Counted from the first letter of the stretch, positions 16,409 to 24,819 are shown. The stretch: 46,403 nucleotides of DNA from CAZKTF01 sp964555565 (GCA_964555565.1 CAZKTF010000003.1:1-46403); one strand, 5' to 3'. The notes: generated by a model not told the origin, from the letters alone. Numbers and translations: made by a program.

Positions 16409-17569
16409 ATGGGGGGGGAGATCCGGGGCGCCCGGGCCGCGCCCACGGCGCCACGGGACGCCCGTTCCCGCTGGTCCATCCTCAGGACGGGCGGCACCTT
16501 GTTCAATCGCATCGCGTCATTCCCGGCACTGCTCGCCGCCTACCGCCGCGCCCGGAAGGCGGGACGAACCGCGCCGGGCGCCGCGGACTTCGACTTCCGG
16601 CTTGAGGAACGGCTCCACGGGCTCCGCGAGGAACTCCTCACCGCGTCCTACCGCCCCGGGCCGTACAACTCCTTCGTCATCCGGGAGCCGAAGCGGCGCG
16701 TCATCTCGGCGGCTCCCTTCCGGGATCGGGTGGTCCACCACGCGCTGGTCGGCGTGCTCGAACCGAACTTCGAGAGGCGGTTCATCGCGGACTCCTACGC
16801 CTGCCGGCGCAGCAAGGGGACGCACGCCGCCGTGGACCGGGCCCACGCCTTCGCCCGCCGCTTCCGGTACTGCCTCTCCGCGGACATCGTCCGGTTCTTC
16901 CCGTCGGTGGACCACGCCATCCTCCTCGATACCCTCGGCCGGGTGGTCCGGTGCCGCCGAACGCTCGACCTCGTCGGGCGCATCCTCGACGGGGGCGGGG
17001 AAGTCCTGCGGGGCGAGTACCCGGGCACGCTGTTCCCGGGGGACGACCTCTTCAGCCTGCTGCGCCCCCGGGGCCTCCCCATCGGGAACCTGACGAGCCA
17101 GTTCTTCGCGAACGTCCACCTGGACCCGCTCGACCACTTCGTGAAGGAGGCGCTTCGGGTGCAGGGCTACGTCCGGTACGCCGACGACTTCCGCGTCTTC
17201 GACGACTCGAAGGAGCGCCTGCACGAAGTCCGCCGGGAGATGGAGCGGTTCTGCGCGGGACTCCGGCTCACGCTCCACGACCGGAAGACGCAGATCCGGC
17301 CCTGCGCCTCGGGCGTGCCCTTCCTCGGGTTCGTGCTCCACCCCGAAGGGCGGCGGCGCCTGCGGCGCGAGGGTGTGCGGAGGTTCCGGCGGAGGCTCCG
17401 CCGGCTCGCGCGCTCCCTCGAGAGGGGGAGGACGACCCAGGCAAGGGTGTCGGAATCGGTGCGGGCGTGGCTCGCCCACGCCGACCACGCGAACGCGGAG
17501 CGACTCAAGGCCCAGGTGCTGAAGGAGGTCACATTCCGATGCAGGCCGAACGAACGCCCGTCTTCGTGA
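16409..17569 (+). CDS. Diversity-generating retroelement reverse transcriptase
   Basis: This 386-residue reverse transcriptase makes error-prone cDNA from the template repeat. The palm motifs are present: LSADIVRFFPSVDH (D159), GLPIGNLTSQFFAN (IGNLTSQ at 225-231, the DGR-type replacement of the usual QG motif) and YVRYADDF (257-260), followed by LTLHDRKT and FLGFVL. The fingers show LFNRIASFPALLAAYRRAR near the N-terminus. The protein stops soon after the thumb, as in DGR enzymes. No intron maturase or retron domain is present. ATG 16409 is chosen; a GTG at 16355 is an alternative start. It overlaps avd by 31 bases. Confidence 0.95.
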   Translation: MGGEIRGARAAPTAPRDARSRWSILRTGGTLFNRIASFPALLAAYRRARKAGRTAPGAADFDFRLEERLHGLREELLTASYRPGPYNSFVIREPKRRVISAAPFRDRVVHHALVGVLEPNFERRFIADSYACRRSKGTHAAVDRAHAFARRFRYCLSADIVRFFPSVDHAILLDTLGRVVRCRRTLDLVGRILDGGGEVLRGEYPGTLFPGDDLFSLLRPRGLPIGNLTSQFFANVHLDPLDHFVKEALRVQGYVRYADDFRVFDDSKERLHEVRREMERFCAGLRLTLHDRKTQIRPCASGVPFLGFVLHPEGRRRLRREGVRRFRRRLRRLARSLERGRTTQARVSESVRAWLAHADHANAERLKAQVLKEVTFRCRPNERPSS

Positions 17570-17892
17570 GGACCTACGACCTGGTCCTCTGGCTCTTCCC
17601 GCGCACGGCGAAGTTCCCGAAGGTCCTGCGCCACACGCTCACCAACCGCGTGGAGGGGACGGCGTTGGACCTCCTCGGGACGCTTCTCCGGGCGAACCGG
17701 GTCCGGGGCGACGACCGGCTCCGTGCGCTCGACGAAGCCGACGCGCGCCTCGACGCGCTACGGTTCCTCGTGCGGCTCTCGACAGACCTCGGGTTCCTCT
17801 CGCTCCGCCAGTACGAGTACGCGGCGGGGAAGCTGGCGGAGATCGGCCGCCTGCTGGGGGGCTGGAGGAAGGCAACGCAGGCGGGGCCGTAG
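17539..17892 (+). CDS. avd: Avd, DGR accessory variability determinant
   Basis: This 117-residue, mostly helical protein resembles the Avd four-helix bundle (S23-like fold) that forms a pentamer and binds the reverse transcriptase and template RNA. The helices show as VFVRTYDLVLWLFPRTAKFP, then TALDLLGTLLRANRV, ALRFLVRLSTDLGFL and YAAGKLAEIGRLLGGW. The LVLWLFPRTAKFPK block and the SLRQYEYAAGKL block are typical of the family. The ATG lies inside the end of the RT gene, so the two are made together. The protein is basic, as expected for RNA binding. Confidence 0.92.
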   Translation: MQAERTPVFVRTYDLVLWLFPRTAKFPKVLRHTLTNRVEGTALDLLGTLLRANRVRGDDRLRALDEADARLDALRFLVRLSTDLGFLSLRQYEYAAGKLAEIGRLLGGWRKATQAGP

Positions 17893-18085
17893 CGGAGAGT
17901 TGCCGCGGCGGGAGTTTCGACGCGTCACCTATTCCCCCCGCCGCGGCGCGTCTCTCTTCGGCCCCCGTCCTGCGGCGGGAGCCCGGGGTCTCGGGCCTGG
18001 GGCCTTCCGGGCGCTGGCGCCGGGTCCGCATGGAGCCGGCGCATCTGGCCATCCCGGCGGGCCTGCGCCCACCGGACGGAGGTCG

Positions 18086-18208
18086 CTCGCGGCACGAAAA
18101 CCAAGGTTGTCGTTCCGGTTCGTCGGATCGTTCCTGTTGCGGTTGGCGGCCCGGAGATTGTCCGGATTGTTGTTCCAACTGCCGCCGCGCAGCACGCGGT
18201 TCGAACGG
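18086..18208 (-). repeat. DGR template repeat (TR)
   Basis: This 123-bp template matches the variable repeat at 18339-18461 without gaps. It differs at 14 positions, all of them adenines on the minus (sense) strand; 14 of its 29 adenines are changed and all 94 other positions are identical. In the kinase frame it is rich in AAC and AAT codons (NNNPDN, NRNRND, NRNDN), the usual design that lets adenine mutagenesis reach many amino acids without making stops. It starts 117 bases beyond the kinase stop and ends 193 bases from the avd stop. Confidence 0.96.
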
Positions 18209-18293
18209 CGATTCTTCGGCCCGGCCCCGGCCGGTCGGACGGGTCCTTCGACCCTCGCCGGCGCCCGGAGGATACGCCGAAACGGCCGCGAAT

Positions 18294-18323
18294 GCCAGAG
18301 GCCAGAGGATCAGAGCGCCAGAG
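18294..18323. repeat. Three GCCAGAG direct repeats between VR and TR
   Basis: GCCAGAG occurs at 18294-18300, 18301-18307 and 18317-18323, directly after the kinase stop codon on the minus strand (where it reads CTCTGGC). Some DGRs have a cruciform-forming element beside the VR that aids homing. These copies are direct rather than inverted, so that function is not shown. Confidence 0.35.
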
Positions 18324-18325
18324 GC

Positions 18326-21300
18326 CTACGGAAGACCCCTCGCGGCACGAAAACCAAGGTTGACGTTCCGGGACGTCGGATCGCCCCGGTTGCGGAGGGC
18401 GGCCCGGAGATTGCCCGGATCGTCGTCCCAACGGCCGCCGCGCAGCACGCGGCTCGAACGGGAGGACGGCCCCTGGGGGTCGCGGGCCGTAGCCGCCCGC
18501 GTCCCGTAGTAGTTCTCGTCGTACCAGTCGGCGCACCACTCCCAGCCGTTCCCCGACATGTCGAGGGCGCCGCAGGGGCTCGCGCCGCCGGGGAAGGAGC
18601 CGACGGGTGCCAGGCCATCGAAGCCGTCACCGGCCCCGGTCCCGTTGCGCTTTTTCTCGTCGTCCTGGTTGCCCCATGGGTAGGTGCGGGCGTCGGTCCC
18701 CCGGGCCGCCTTCTCCCACTCGGCCTCCGTCGGCAGACGCCTTCCCGCCCACTCGGCGTAGGCCTTCGCGTCGTTCCAGTCCACGCTCACCACGGGATGG
18801 CTGTCCGTGCTTTCCGGTTGCTGCTCCGGCAGGAACTTCCCCGGGGTGGCCGTGCAGAACTTCTTGAACTGCCCCACCGTCACCTCGTACCGGTCGATCA
18901 GGAACGCGGAGAGGGTGACCTTGTGCGCGGGCTTCTCGTCGGCCTGCCCGGAGTCGTTGCTCCCCATCGTGAACTCCCCCGCCGGGACGAGAACCATCTC
19001 GGCGCCGTCCTTCTCGCAGTAGATCCGCCCCTCCTCCGTCCGTACGAAGCCCTGCGGGAGGGCGGCCAGCGCCATCTGCGCGGCGAGGACGGCGGCAGGG
19101 GGTGGCGGGAGGTTCGGGACGGCGGGCGTCACTGTGACGAGGGCGACCCAGGAGGGGTTGGCGAGGGCGACGGTCTCCTCGGCCCCCACGGTCACGCTAT
19201 GCCCCGCGACGGGCCGATAGCCCTTCCGGGACAGGCCGACGGCATGAGTCCCCGCCTCGACCTCCACCGTGCTCCCCGAGCGGTCGAGGAACGTTCCGTC
19301 CACGGTGACGACGACATCGGGGGGGAGCGCCGAGAGGCCGAGCCGCCCCGGGCTCGCGGTCCAGACTCCCGGCGGGGTCGCCCTCGTCGGCTCGCCGGAC
19401 CGGAGGGTCACCCTCCCCGCCTGGGGACGGCACTTCGCCTTCTTCCAAAGGATCTCCACCTCGCCAGCCTTCCGCCGGAGGAGACCTGACCTGGCCTCCC
19501 CGTCCACTTCCGCCGTGACGCCCTCCGGGAGCCCGGAGAGGTCGAGGACCGCGAACGGCGGCATCCGGAGGGTGCCGAGGTCCAGGAGTTCGTCGCCCCG
19601 GATGCCGACTTCCCGAACGAGGTCGTCCGTGTCGGGGTGGACCAGGCGCAGCGTGTGCTTCCCCGCGGCAAGTTTCCGGGGCCTGAGCGGGCTTGTCCCG
19701 AGGAGAGTCCCTCCCTCGTACACCTCCGCCCCGGGCGGGTCGGTCTCGAGGGCCACGGTCCCGTCGCGCTCAAGGAGGGCGACCGTCCTCCGCTCCGTCC
19801 GTCCGGCCGCGATGGTCAGCCTCGCCGTCCACGGCTCGTACCTCGCGAGGGTCACCGTCACCGCGTACTCCCCCACCGGTACCTCCACGGGCCCGACGGT
19901 CCCTCCCTCGGCCAGTTCCGCCTTCCAGGGCAGCGGCGCCCCGGCGCGCGTCGCCTCCACCCCCGCACCCGGGAGCCCCCCCTCCAGCACGAGGAACCCT
20001 GTCAGCCGCTCCAGCACGAGCCGCACCTCGCGGCGCCCCTTGCCGTCGAAGAGGACTCCCGCCTCCTGTGCCGGCCGATGGTCGGCGAGCCACGCCTTCA
20101 CCGTGAGTGGCGTCCCCGGGGGCACATCGGACACGAGGAGCCCGTCAGACCCCGCTTCCCCGACCTCCCGTCCATCCACGGTCACCATCGCCCCCGGAGG
20201 ATCGGTGAACACCCAGAGGCCGGGCGCGGGCTTCGGGGGTTCCGGGGGAGGCGGCATCGGCGGCTGCGCCTCCTTCCCCACGGGCCGCTCCTCCACGCTC
20301 GGCGACTTCGGAGTGTCCTTCGGCGGGGCCTCCGGCGCCTTCGGCGGACCCGCGTCCGGGGCCTTCTCCCCGTCCTTCGGAGGTGCCGACGGGCCCGGGG
20401 CTCCGCTTCCTGCGGGCGACGGACCCCCTCGGCCGAGGAGCAGGACCGTGCCCACGACGGCACCGGTGGCGAGCAGGGCGAGCCCGGCGACGAGCGGGGC
20501 GCGGGAGCGCCGCTGGGGCGGTTCCGGTTCCGTCGGAGAACGCACCGGGGGGACGGCCCTTACGGTGGGCGGCAGGGGGCCCTGATCAGGCTCAGGACCG
20601 ACCTCACCCTCCTTCACCGGTGATGGAGTGTCCCGGCCGACCGGTTTCCCATCCTCGGGGCGCTGCACCAGGGCCGCTATCGTGGTGGCCCTGAGGAGAT
20701 TCGCCTCCTTCGCCTCTCCCAAGCCCTTGCAGGCGCTTCGGAGCGCCTCCGCCAGCGCTGGGGCGTCGGGGAACCGCTCGCTGGGCTCGATCCGCAGGCA
20801 GGTTTCTACCAGCGCACGAGTGGCGGGCGAGACCCCGGGGGCTGCAGAGTCAAGGGGCTCGTAGGCCCCTCGGAGGGTCGCCCTCTCGATTTGGAAAGTG
20901 GTCAGGCCATCGAACGGGGGTCGCCCGGTGAGGAGGGCGTAGAGAGTCCCGCCCAGGCCGAAGACGTCAGCTGGCTTCCCGGCCGTGCGGACATCCATCC
21001 ACTGCTCCGGCGGCATGTACCCGGGGGTGCCCATGCCGATGTTGGGACGGGTGGTGAACCTGGCGTCCGTCGCGACCCCGGAGTCCGAAAGGGGTCCATG
21101 AGCACCTTCGATCCGCGCAAGACCAAGGTCGGCCACCTTCGTGGCGTCCAGGTCCGGTGCCCCGTCCTCGTTTAGGGGGACCAGTAGGTTGTCCGGTTTG
21201 AGGTCCCGGTGAACGATGCCTCGCCGATGCGCCGCGGCCACGCCTTCGGTGGCGGCAAGCAGGAGTCTCAGGGCATCGGACTCCGAGAGCTTGCCACCGG

Positions 21301-21691
21301 GGAGCCGGGACGCGGAGGTCCCGTCCAGGAACTCCATGACGAGGTAGTAGTGCCCCGTGGCCTCGTCCCTATCGACATCGAAGGTCTGGAGAAGGCTCGG
21401 ATGCCCGATCGTGGCGGCAAAGCGCGCCTCGCGGACGAAACGCTGGCGGAGTTCCGGGTTCTCCGCGATCTTCTCCGCCGAGAGGACCTTGACGGCCCTC
21501 TCCACCTCGAACCCCGGCTTGACCCCCAGGTAGACGGAGCCCATGCCGCCCCTTCCCAGGCGGCGGAGGAGTGCGTGGCCGCCGATGGAGGGACGTTCCT
21601 CACCACGGTAGCGGACGCGCTTCGCGTGCCTGAGGAGGGGGTCCGTACGAAGATCCTCGGGCTTGCCCTCGTCACGCATTGACGGATCCAT
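18326..21691 (-). CDS. DGR-diversified transmembrane Ser/Thr kinase with PEGA-like repeats and FGE/C-type-lectin domain
   Basis: This is a 1121-residue target protein, starting at the ATG at 21691 (a second ATG lies 12 bases on). The kinase domain has GRGGMGSVY (46-54), K68, HRDLKPDN (161-168), DLG for DFG (188-190) and PPE for APE. A Pro-rich linker leads to one transmembrane helix (about 398-420), then a Pro/Ala-rich stalk, then PEGA-like repeats (TDPPGAMVTVDG near 496, TDPPGAEVYEGG near 650). A formylglycine-generating-enzyme-like domain spans 885-1117 (MVLVPAGEFTMGS, RLPTEAEWEKAAR, GNGWEWCADWY). The last 40 residues are the VR. By topology the kinase is cytoplasmic and the variable tip outside. 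It probably senses ligands; enzyme activity of the FGE fold is unlikely, as DGRs use it as a binding scaffold. Confidence 0.95.
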   Translation of the reverse strand: MDPSMRDEGKPEDLRTDPLLRHAKRVRYRGEERPSIGGHALLRRLGRGGMGSVYLGVKPGFEVERAVKVLSAEKIAENPELRQRFVREARFAATIGHPSLLQTFDVDRDEATGHYYLVMEFLDGTSASRLPGGKLSESDALRLLLAATEGVAAAHRRGIVHRDLKPDNLLVPLNEDGAPDLDATKVADLGLARIEGAHGPLSDSGVATDARFTTRPNIGMGTPGYMPPEQWMDVRTAGKPADVFGLGGTLYALLTGRPPFDGLTTFQIERATLRGAYEPLDSAAPGVSPATRALVETCLRIEPSERFPDAPALAEALRSACKGLGEAKEANLLRATTIAALVQRPEDGKPVGRDTPSPVKEGEVGPEPDQGPLPPTVRAVPPVRSPTEPEPPQRRSRAPLVAGLALLATGAVVGTVLLLGRGGPSPAGSGAPGPSAPPKDGEKAPDAGPPKAPEAPPKDTPKSPSVEERPVGKEAQPPMPPPPEPPKPAPGLWVFTDPPGAMVTVDGREVGEAGSDGLLVSDVPPGTPLTVKAWLADHRPAQEAGVLFDGKGRREVRLVLERLTGFLVLEGGLPGAGVEATRAGAPLPWKAELAEGGTVGPVEVPVGEYAVTVTLARYEPWTARLTIAAGRTERRTVALLERDGTVALETDPPGAEVYEGGTLLGTSPLRPRKLAAGKHTLRLVHPDTDDLVREVGIRGDELLDLGTLRMPPFAVLDLSGLPEGVTAEVDGEARSGLLRRKAGEVEILWKKAKCRPQAGRVTLRSGEPTRATPPGVWTASPGRLGLSALPPDVVVTVDGTFLDRSGSTVEVEAGTHAVGLSRKGYRPVAGHSVTVGAEETVALANPSWVALVTVTPAVPNLPPPPAAVLAAQMALAALPQGFVRTEEGRIYCEKDGAEMVLVPAGEFTMGSNDSGQADEKPAHKVTLSAFLIDRYEVTVGQFKKFCTATPGKFLPEQQPESTDSHPVVSVDWNDAKAYAEWAGRRLPTEAEWEKAARGTDARTYPWGNQDDEKKRNGTGAGDGFDGLAPVGSFPGGASPCGALDMSGNGWEWCADWYDENYYGTRAATARDPQGPSSRSSRVLRGGRWDDDPGNLRAALRNRGDPTSRNVNLGFRAARGLP
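18339..18461 (-). repeat. DGR variable repeat (VR) at the kinase C-terminus
   Basis: This 123-bp repeat encodes residues about 1078-1118 of the kinase. Compared with the TR it changes ten residues: N to S, S to R, three N to D, D to G, N to L, N to G, N to S and D to V, plus one silent change (AGG to CGG). The 3' end CCTTGGTTTTCGTGCCGCGAG region is identical in both repeats, where the initiation-of-homing sequence is expected. The pattern shows past mutagenic retrohoming from this TR. Confidence 0.96.
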
Positions 21692-21836
21692 AACGCGGTC
21701 CAGGTCCCCCGGAGGCCCGGAGATAGTGTAGCGGCAGAGGCCAGGGGACACGCCAAGGCCGCCAAGAAGTGCGCCCGGCCGAGGGCGGGTCCCGGGATTG
21801 TACTCCCCGGCCGCCGTGGCTCCGGCGCCGTCCCGC

Positions 21837-22028
21837 CTACCTCAGTTCCGCCTCGAAGAGGACCTTCCCGTCCCCGTCGAGGACTTGGATCCGGCGGGCG
21901 CGGTTGAGTGCGAGGCCCTCGGCGGCCTGCCGAGCGATGGCACGCGAGGCATGCATCGCGACGAGGCGGCCGTAGGCCTCGACCTCGGCCTCGCCGCGGT
22001 CGGTGAACAGGGTCGGGTTGCTCGCCAT
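21837..22028 (-). CDS. Small hypothetical protein
   Basis: This 63-residue frame starts at an ATG (22028) preceded by AAGGGCGGG. It has a helical centre (LVAMHASRAIARQAAEGLAL) and ends with RIQVLDGDGKVLFEAELR, a beta-hairpin-like tail common in small bacterial proteins of unknown function. It lies 145 bases upstream of the kinase on the same strand and could share a transcript with it. An in-frame ATG 111 bases upstream also exists. Confidence 0.5.
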   Translation of the reverse strand: MASNPTLFTDRGEAEVEAYGRLVAMHASRAIARQAAEGLALNRARRIQVLDGDGKVLFEAELR

Positions 22029-22181
22029 GGTGAGCCCGCCCTTGAACTGCAGCTGCAGGTCCCGCAAGGACCCAAACGCACGCCTCCTCGCGCCCCAAGA
22101 GCCTCCCGGCGATTCGACGAAAGCCAATTCGGAAGCCAACGGAGGATCCCCACCAAGGCATCTTGTGCTCCTACAAGAGTT

Positions 22182-22245
22182 TGCGGCGGTCCATCACCAG
22201 ACTCTGGATCTGGTTATCTAGGTTCGAATCCTAGTCCCGCAGCCA
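22182..22245 (+). pseudogene. Truncated tRNA-Gln(CUG) lacking the D-arm
   Basis: The 3' half is perfect: anticodon arm CCAGA-CTCTGGA-TCTGG (22197-22213, anticodon CUG at 22204-22206), T-arm CTAGG-TTCGAAT-CCTAG (22218-22234), acceptor strand TCCCGCA, G and CCA (22243-22245). A 5' acceptor-like TGCGGCG lies at 22182, but only 8 bases separate it from the anticodon stem where about 19 are needed, so no D-arm can form. It looks like an integration or deletion scar at a tRNA gene. The rest of the 22029-22348 stretch holds no gene I can support. Confidence 0.65.
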
Positions 22246-22348
22246 GCCTCAACAGCCTCGAAACCCGCATGGAGCGGGCACCCGAGCGCGGCGGAGTGGG
22301 CCTCCCGCGCAGGGTAAGCCCGGGGGGGGGTTCGCCAAGGAGCGGCCG

Positions 22349-24358
22349 CTACTTCACCAGGACGGCCCGGCCGCGGTGCCTGCGGTCCGCCGACGACGCG
22401 AGGGGGAGCGGGGATCGGTAGGCACGGCCCTCCCAGAGGACCGTCACGGGAAGGGTCCTCTCACCGCCCAAGTCGTAGGCGTCGAGCCGCTCGTCCAGGA
22501 GCGGCACCATGAAGCGGCCCTCGGAGAGGCGGAGACGGAACGGAGTGTCCAGATCCTCCCGGACGACTCCCTTCCGGCGGCGAAACGTCAGCCGGAACTC
22601 CTCCTTCCCTTCCCCCCGGGCGCGTCCGCGCGCGTCCAGCGTGAAGGTCCGGATGAGGCCTCCCGCGTCCACGGTCACCGTCCTCCCCTCGGGCTCGAAC
22701 CCGGCCGGAACGGGGAGGCTCCCCTCCAAGAGGAGCGAATCGGTGTCGTCAATCCGTGCGGAGACGTGGAGGGAGACACGCCTCGCGGCTAGGGGGAGCG
22801 TCGCGGGCGCGGGCGGCGGGCCGAGCGGCGTCGATGCCGCGTCCCACCAGGCCGACCCGACCGCATCCTCGAGCTCCGTGGAGAACCCGTCGCCGTCGTC
22901 GTCCGCGTCGGACTCGGAGAGACCCGCTTGCCCGTAGGAGAAGCGGTAGAGCGGTCCGTATGCGCCGAACAGGTCCCCGGCGCCCACGAGGAGCCCGCCC
23001 TTCCAGACGCGCCGGACGTAGAGCTGGTTGCAAGGCATGGTCCCGCTGGCCGTGCCGTCCGTGCAGAAGGCGTAGGCGACGTCCCCATTGTAATTGCGTG
23101 CGTCGAACACGGAGACCCCGGTCCCCGGCAGGTCCTGGAAGGTCCCGGCACCGTAGAACAGGTCGGGCGTCAGGGTCGCCACCAGGGCCGTGCCCCCGGG
23201 CGTGCCGTACGTCCGCCAGAGCGCCGTGCCGTCTTGTGGGTCGGTCGCCACGAAGTAGAGGAGTCCCCCGAGCATGCCGAGACCGAGCACGCCGGAGGGA
23301 TAGAACTCGGGCGGCTCGGGGAAGTCGTGGAGGAGGACCGTGCCCTCCCCCGTCCCGTCGGTCGCCCAGACGTCCCGGCCGCGGCTTCCGCCCTTCGCTC
23401 CGAAGACCAGCCGCCCGCCCACCTCCCCCAGGCAGTACGGGTCGGAGCCCTCGGGCCCCGGGAACAGGTCCGCCACGAGCCCGGTCCCCTCCGGCGTGCC
23501 GTCGGTCCGCCAGAGCTCGAGGCCGGTGGTGCCGTCGTCCGCCGGGAAGAAGAAGAGCCCCCCCGCGGTGCCGGTGCTCCAGTACCACGGCTGGAGTGAG
23601 CCCGACGGCCCCGGACGGATGTCCTTCACGAGGACCGTCCCCGCCTCCGTCCCGTCCGACTTCCAGAGCTCCTCCCCCTCCCCGGGCGTGGTTCCCAGGA
23701 AGTACAGCGTGGTGCCCGAGACCGCCCGTTGATAATCGAGGTTCCCCCAGACCACCCGGGGCTGCCCGTCTGCACGCACCATCCCCGTCCCCGCCGACGT
23801 CCCGTCCGACGCAAACAGCACAGCGTCGGTCGCCCCCGCGGGGACTCCGGCGAAGAAGAGCCGTCCCCCGCAGGGGACGAGTCCGTGGCCGAAAAACGGC
23901 ATCCTGATTCCCATGGGCACCGCGAGGCCGGTGCCCGCGGCCGTGCCGTCGCTCCGGTAGAGCCCGACCTCGCCGCCCGGGGCGGACGCGAGGACCCACA
24001 CCGCCCCGTCGAAAGCGACCGGCTCCCCGAGCGGCGCTCCGCCGTCCGGCCAGGGGCGTGCCACGGGGAGCGTCCCCCCGGGCGTCCCGTCGGTCCGCCA
24101 GAAGCCCGTCCCGCCGTCCGGGTCGTCCGCCAGGAAGAGGAGGAACGGTTCCCCACCGTCGGCGGGGACCACCGGCAGGAGCTCCAGGCTGCGGAGGGAG
24201 GGGTGCAGGACGGGGAGCTTAGGGTACGGAAGGTAGTCCTCGGGATTCGCCCGCCCGCCGCCGGCCACGAGGAGGACCCCGGCCGCCGCGAGGAGGGTTG
24301 CGGCGCGCGCGGGCCGCGGGGGGAGCGCGCGGGTCGCGTCGGGAGATCGGCTCGCCAT
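22349..24358 (-). CDS. Exported ELWxxDGT-repeat protein
   Basis: This 669-residue secreted protein starts at the ATG at 24358, giving an Arg-rich n-region, a hydrophobic core (ATLLAAAGVLLVAGGG) and an Ala-Asn junction, a plausible signal peptide. Repeats of the ELWRTDGTPEGT type recur about every 50 residues (GFWRTDGT, GLYRSDGT, ELWKSDGT, ELWRTDGT, DVWATDGT, ALWRTYGT), predicting a beta-propeller-like fold. Near the C-terminus a calcium-binding-like SDADDDGDGFSTELED precedes a beta-rich domain. The ligand is unknown; such proteins are usually surface-exposed. Confidence 0.88.
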   Translation of the reverse strand: MASRSPDATRALPPRPARAATLLAAAGVLLVAGGGRANPEDYLPYPKLPVLHPSLRSLELLPVVPADGGEPFLLFLADDPDGGTGFWRTDGTPGGTLPVARPWPDGGAPLGEPVAFDGAVWVLASAPGGEVGLYRSDGTAAGTGLAVPMGIRMPFFGHGLVPCGGRLFFAGVPAGATDAVLFASDGTSAGTGMVRADGQPRVVWGNLDYQRAVSGTTLYFLGTTPGEGEELWKSDGTEAGTVLVKDIRPGPSGSLQPWYWSTGTAGGLFFFPADDGTTGLELWRTDGTPEGTGLVADLFPGPEGSDPYCLGEVGGRLVFGAKGGSRGRDVWATDGTGEGTVLLHDFPEPPEFYPSGVLGLGMLGGLLYFVATDPQDGTALWRTYGTPGGTALVATLTPDLFYGAGTFQDLPGTGVSVFDARNYNGDVAYAFCTDGTASGTMPCNQLYVRRVWKGGLLVGAGDLFGAYGPLYRFSYGQAGLSESDADDDGDGFSTELEDAVGSAWWDAASTPLGPPPAPATLPLAARRVSLHVSARIDDTDSLLLEGSLPVPAGFEPEGRTVTVDAGGLIRTFTLDARGRARGEGKEEFRLTFRRRKGVVREDLDTPFRLRLSEGRFMVPLLDERLDAYDLGGERTLPVTVLWEGRAYRSPLPLASSADRRHRGRAVLVK

Positions 24359-24585
24359 TCTCGCCCTCCGCTCGAGCGCAGGCCCCGCCCGCCCGCCGAC
24401 CTCGATCCTACCCGGGTCCGGCGTGGCCGCGCGGGGGGTCACGATGGGGGACACCGGAGGGACAAGCCTCCCAGGCTCCCTCGGCGCCATCCCGCGAGAT
24501 CGTCCCTTCCCGGAGGTCACGGCAACCACCGCGGAAGTCCCGAGGGGCCATCCCAGGCCGCGGGATAGGCTCCGGGGGAAGACCC

Positions 24586-24819
24586 GTGAAGATCCGCGAT
24601 ACCCGGCCGGCGACCGTCTCCTCGGTGGAACGGTACGAGATCCACGGGCAGCCGAACTGGCGGCTCCTCCTGGTGGCGGACGGGACGCCCGGGGACTCCC
24701 CCCTCGAGGCGCGGCTCGCGATCGAGGCGGTCTACGCGGACCCGCGGCCGGGCGACCGCGTGGTCCTCGACCTCCTGATGGGGCAGCCCGTGGCGGTGCG
24801 CCTGGCCGACCCGGCCTGA
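24586..24819 (+). CDS. Small hypothetical protein
   Basis: This 77-residue frame starts at a GTG at 24586 with GGGGGA nearby upstream. The peptide is well formed (NWRLLLVADGTPGDSP, then AVYADPRPGDRVVLDLLM) with a mixed strand-helix pattern, but I recognise no family. It is divergent from the ELWxxDGT gene and convergent with the PrcB-like gene, with a 30-base gap to the latter's stop codon. Confidence 0.55.
   Translation: MKIRDTRPATVSSVERYEIHGQPNWRLLLVADGTPGDSPLEARLAIEAVYADPRPGDRVVLDLLMGQPVAVRLADPA

Larger units (their letters stand above)
17893..18325. other. DGR noncoding region holding the template repeat
   Basis: This 433-base stretch between the convergent avd and kinase genes holds the template repeat (18086-18208) and three CTCTGGC copies near the kinase stop. 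I see no protein gene in it: the open frames here are the translated template repeat and its shadows. Transcription on the minus strand would produce the template RNA. Confidence 0.7.

Noticed and set aside
16409..17569. Retron or group II intron reverse transcriptase
   Set aside because: No retron msr/msd-like structure, no maturase or endonuclease domain; the IGNLTSQ motif, an Avd gene and a matching TR/VR pair identify a DGR.
17929..18195. Open frame beginning with MLRGGSWNNN, looking like a small FGE-like protein
   Set aside because: It is the translated DGR template repeat; the Asn-rich pattern reflects template design and there is no upstream domain.
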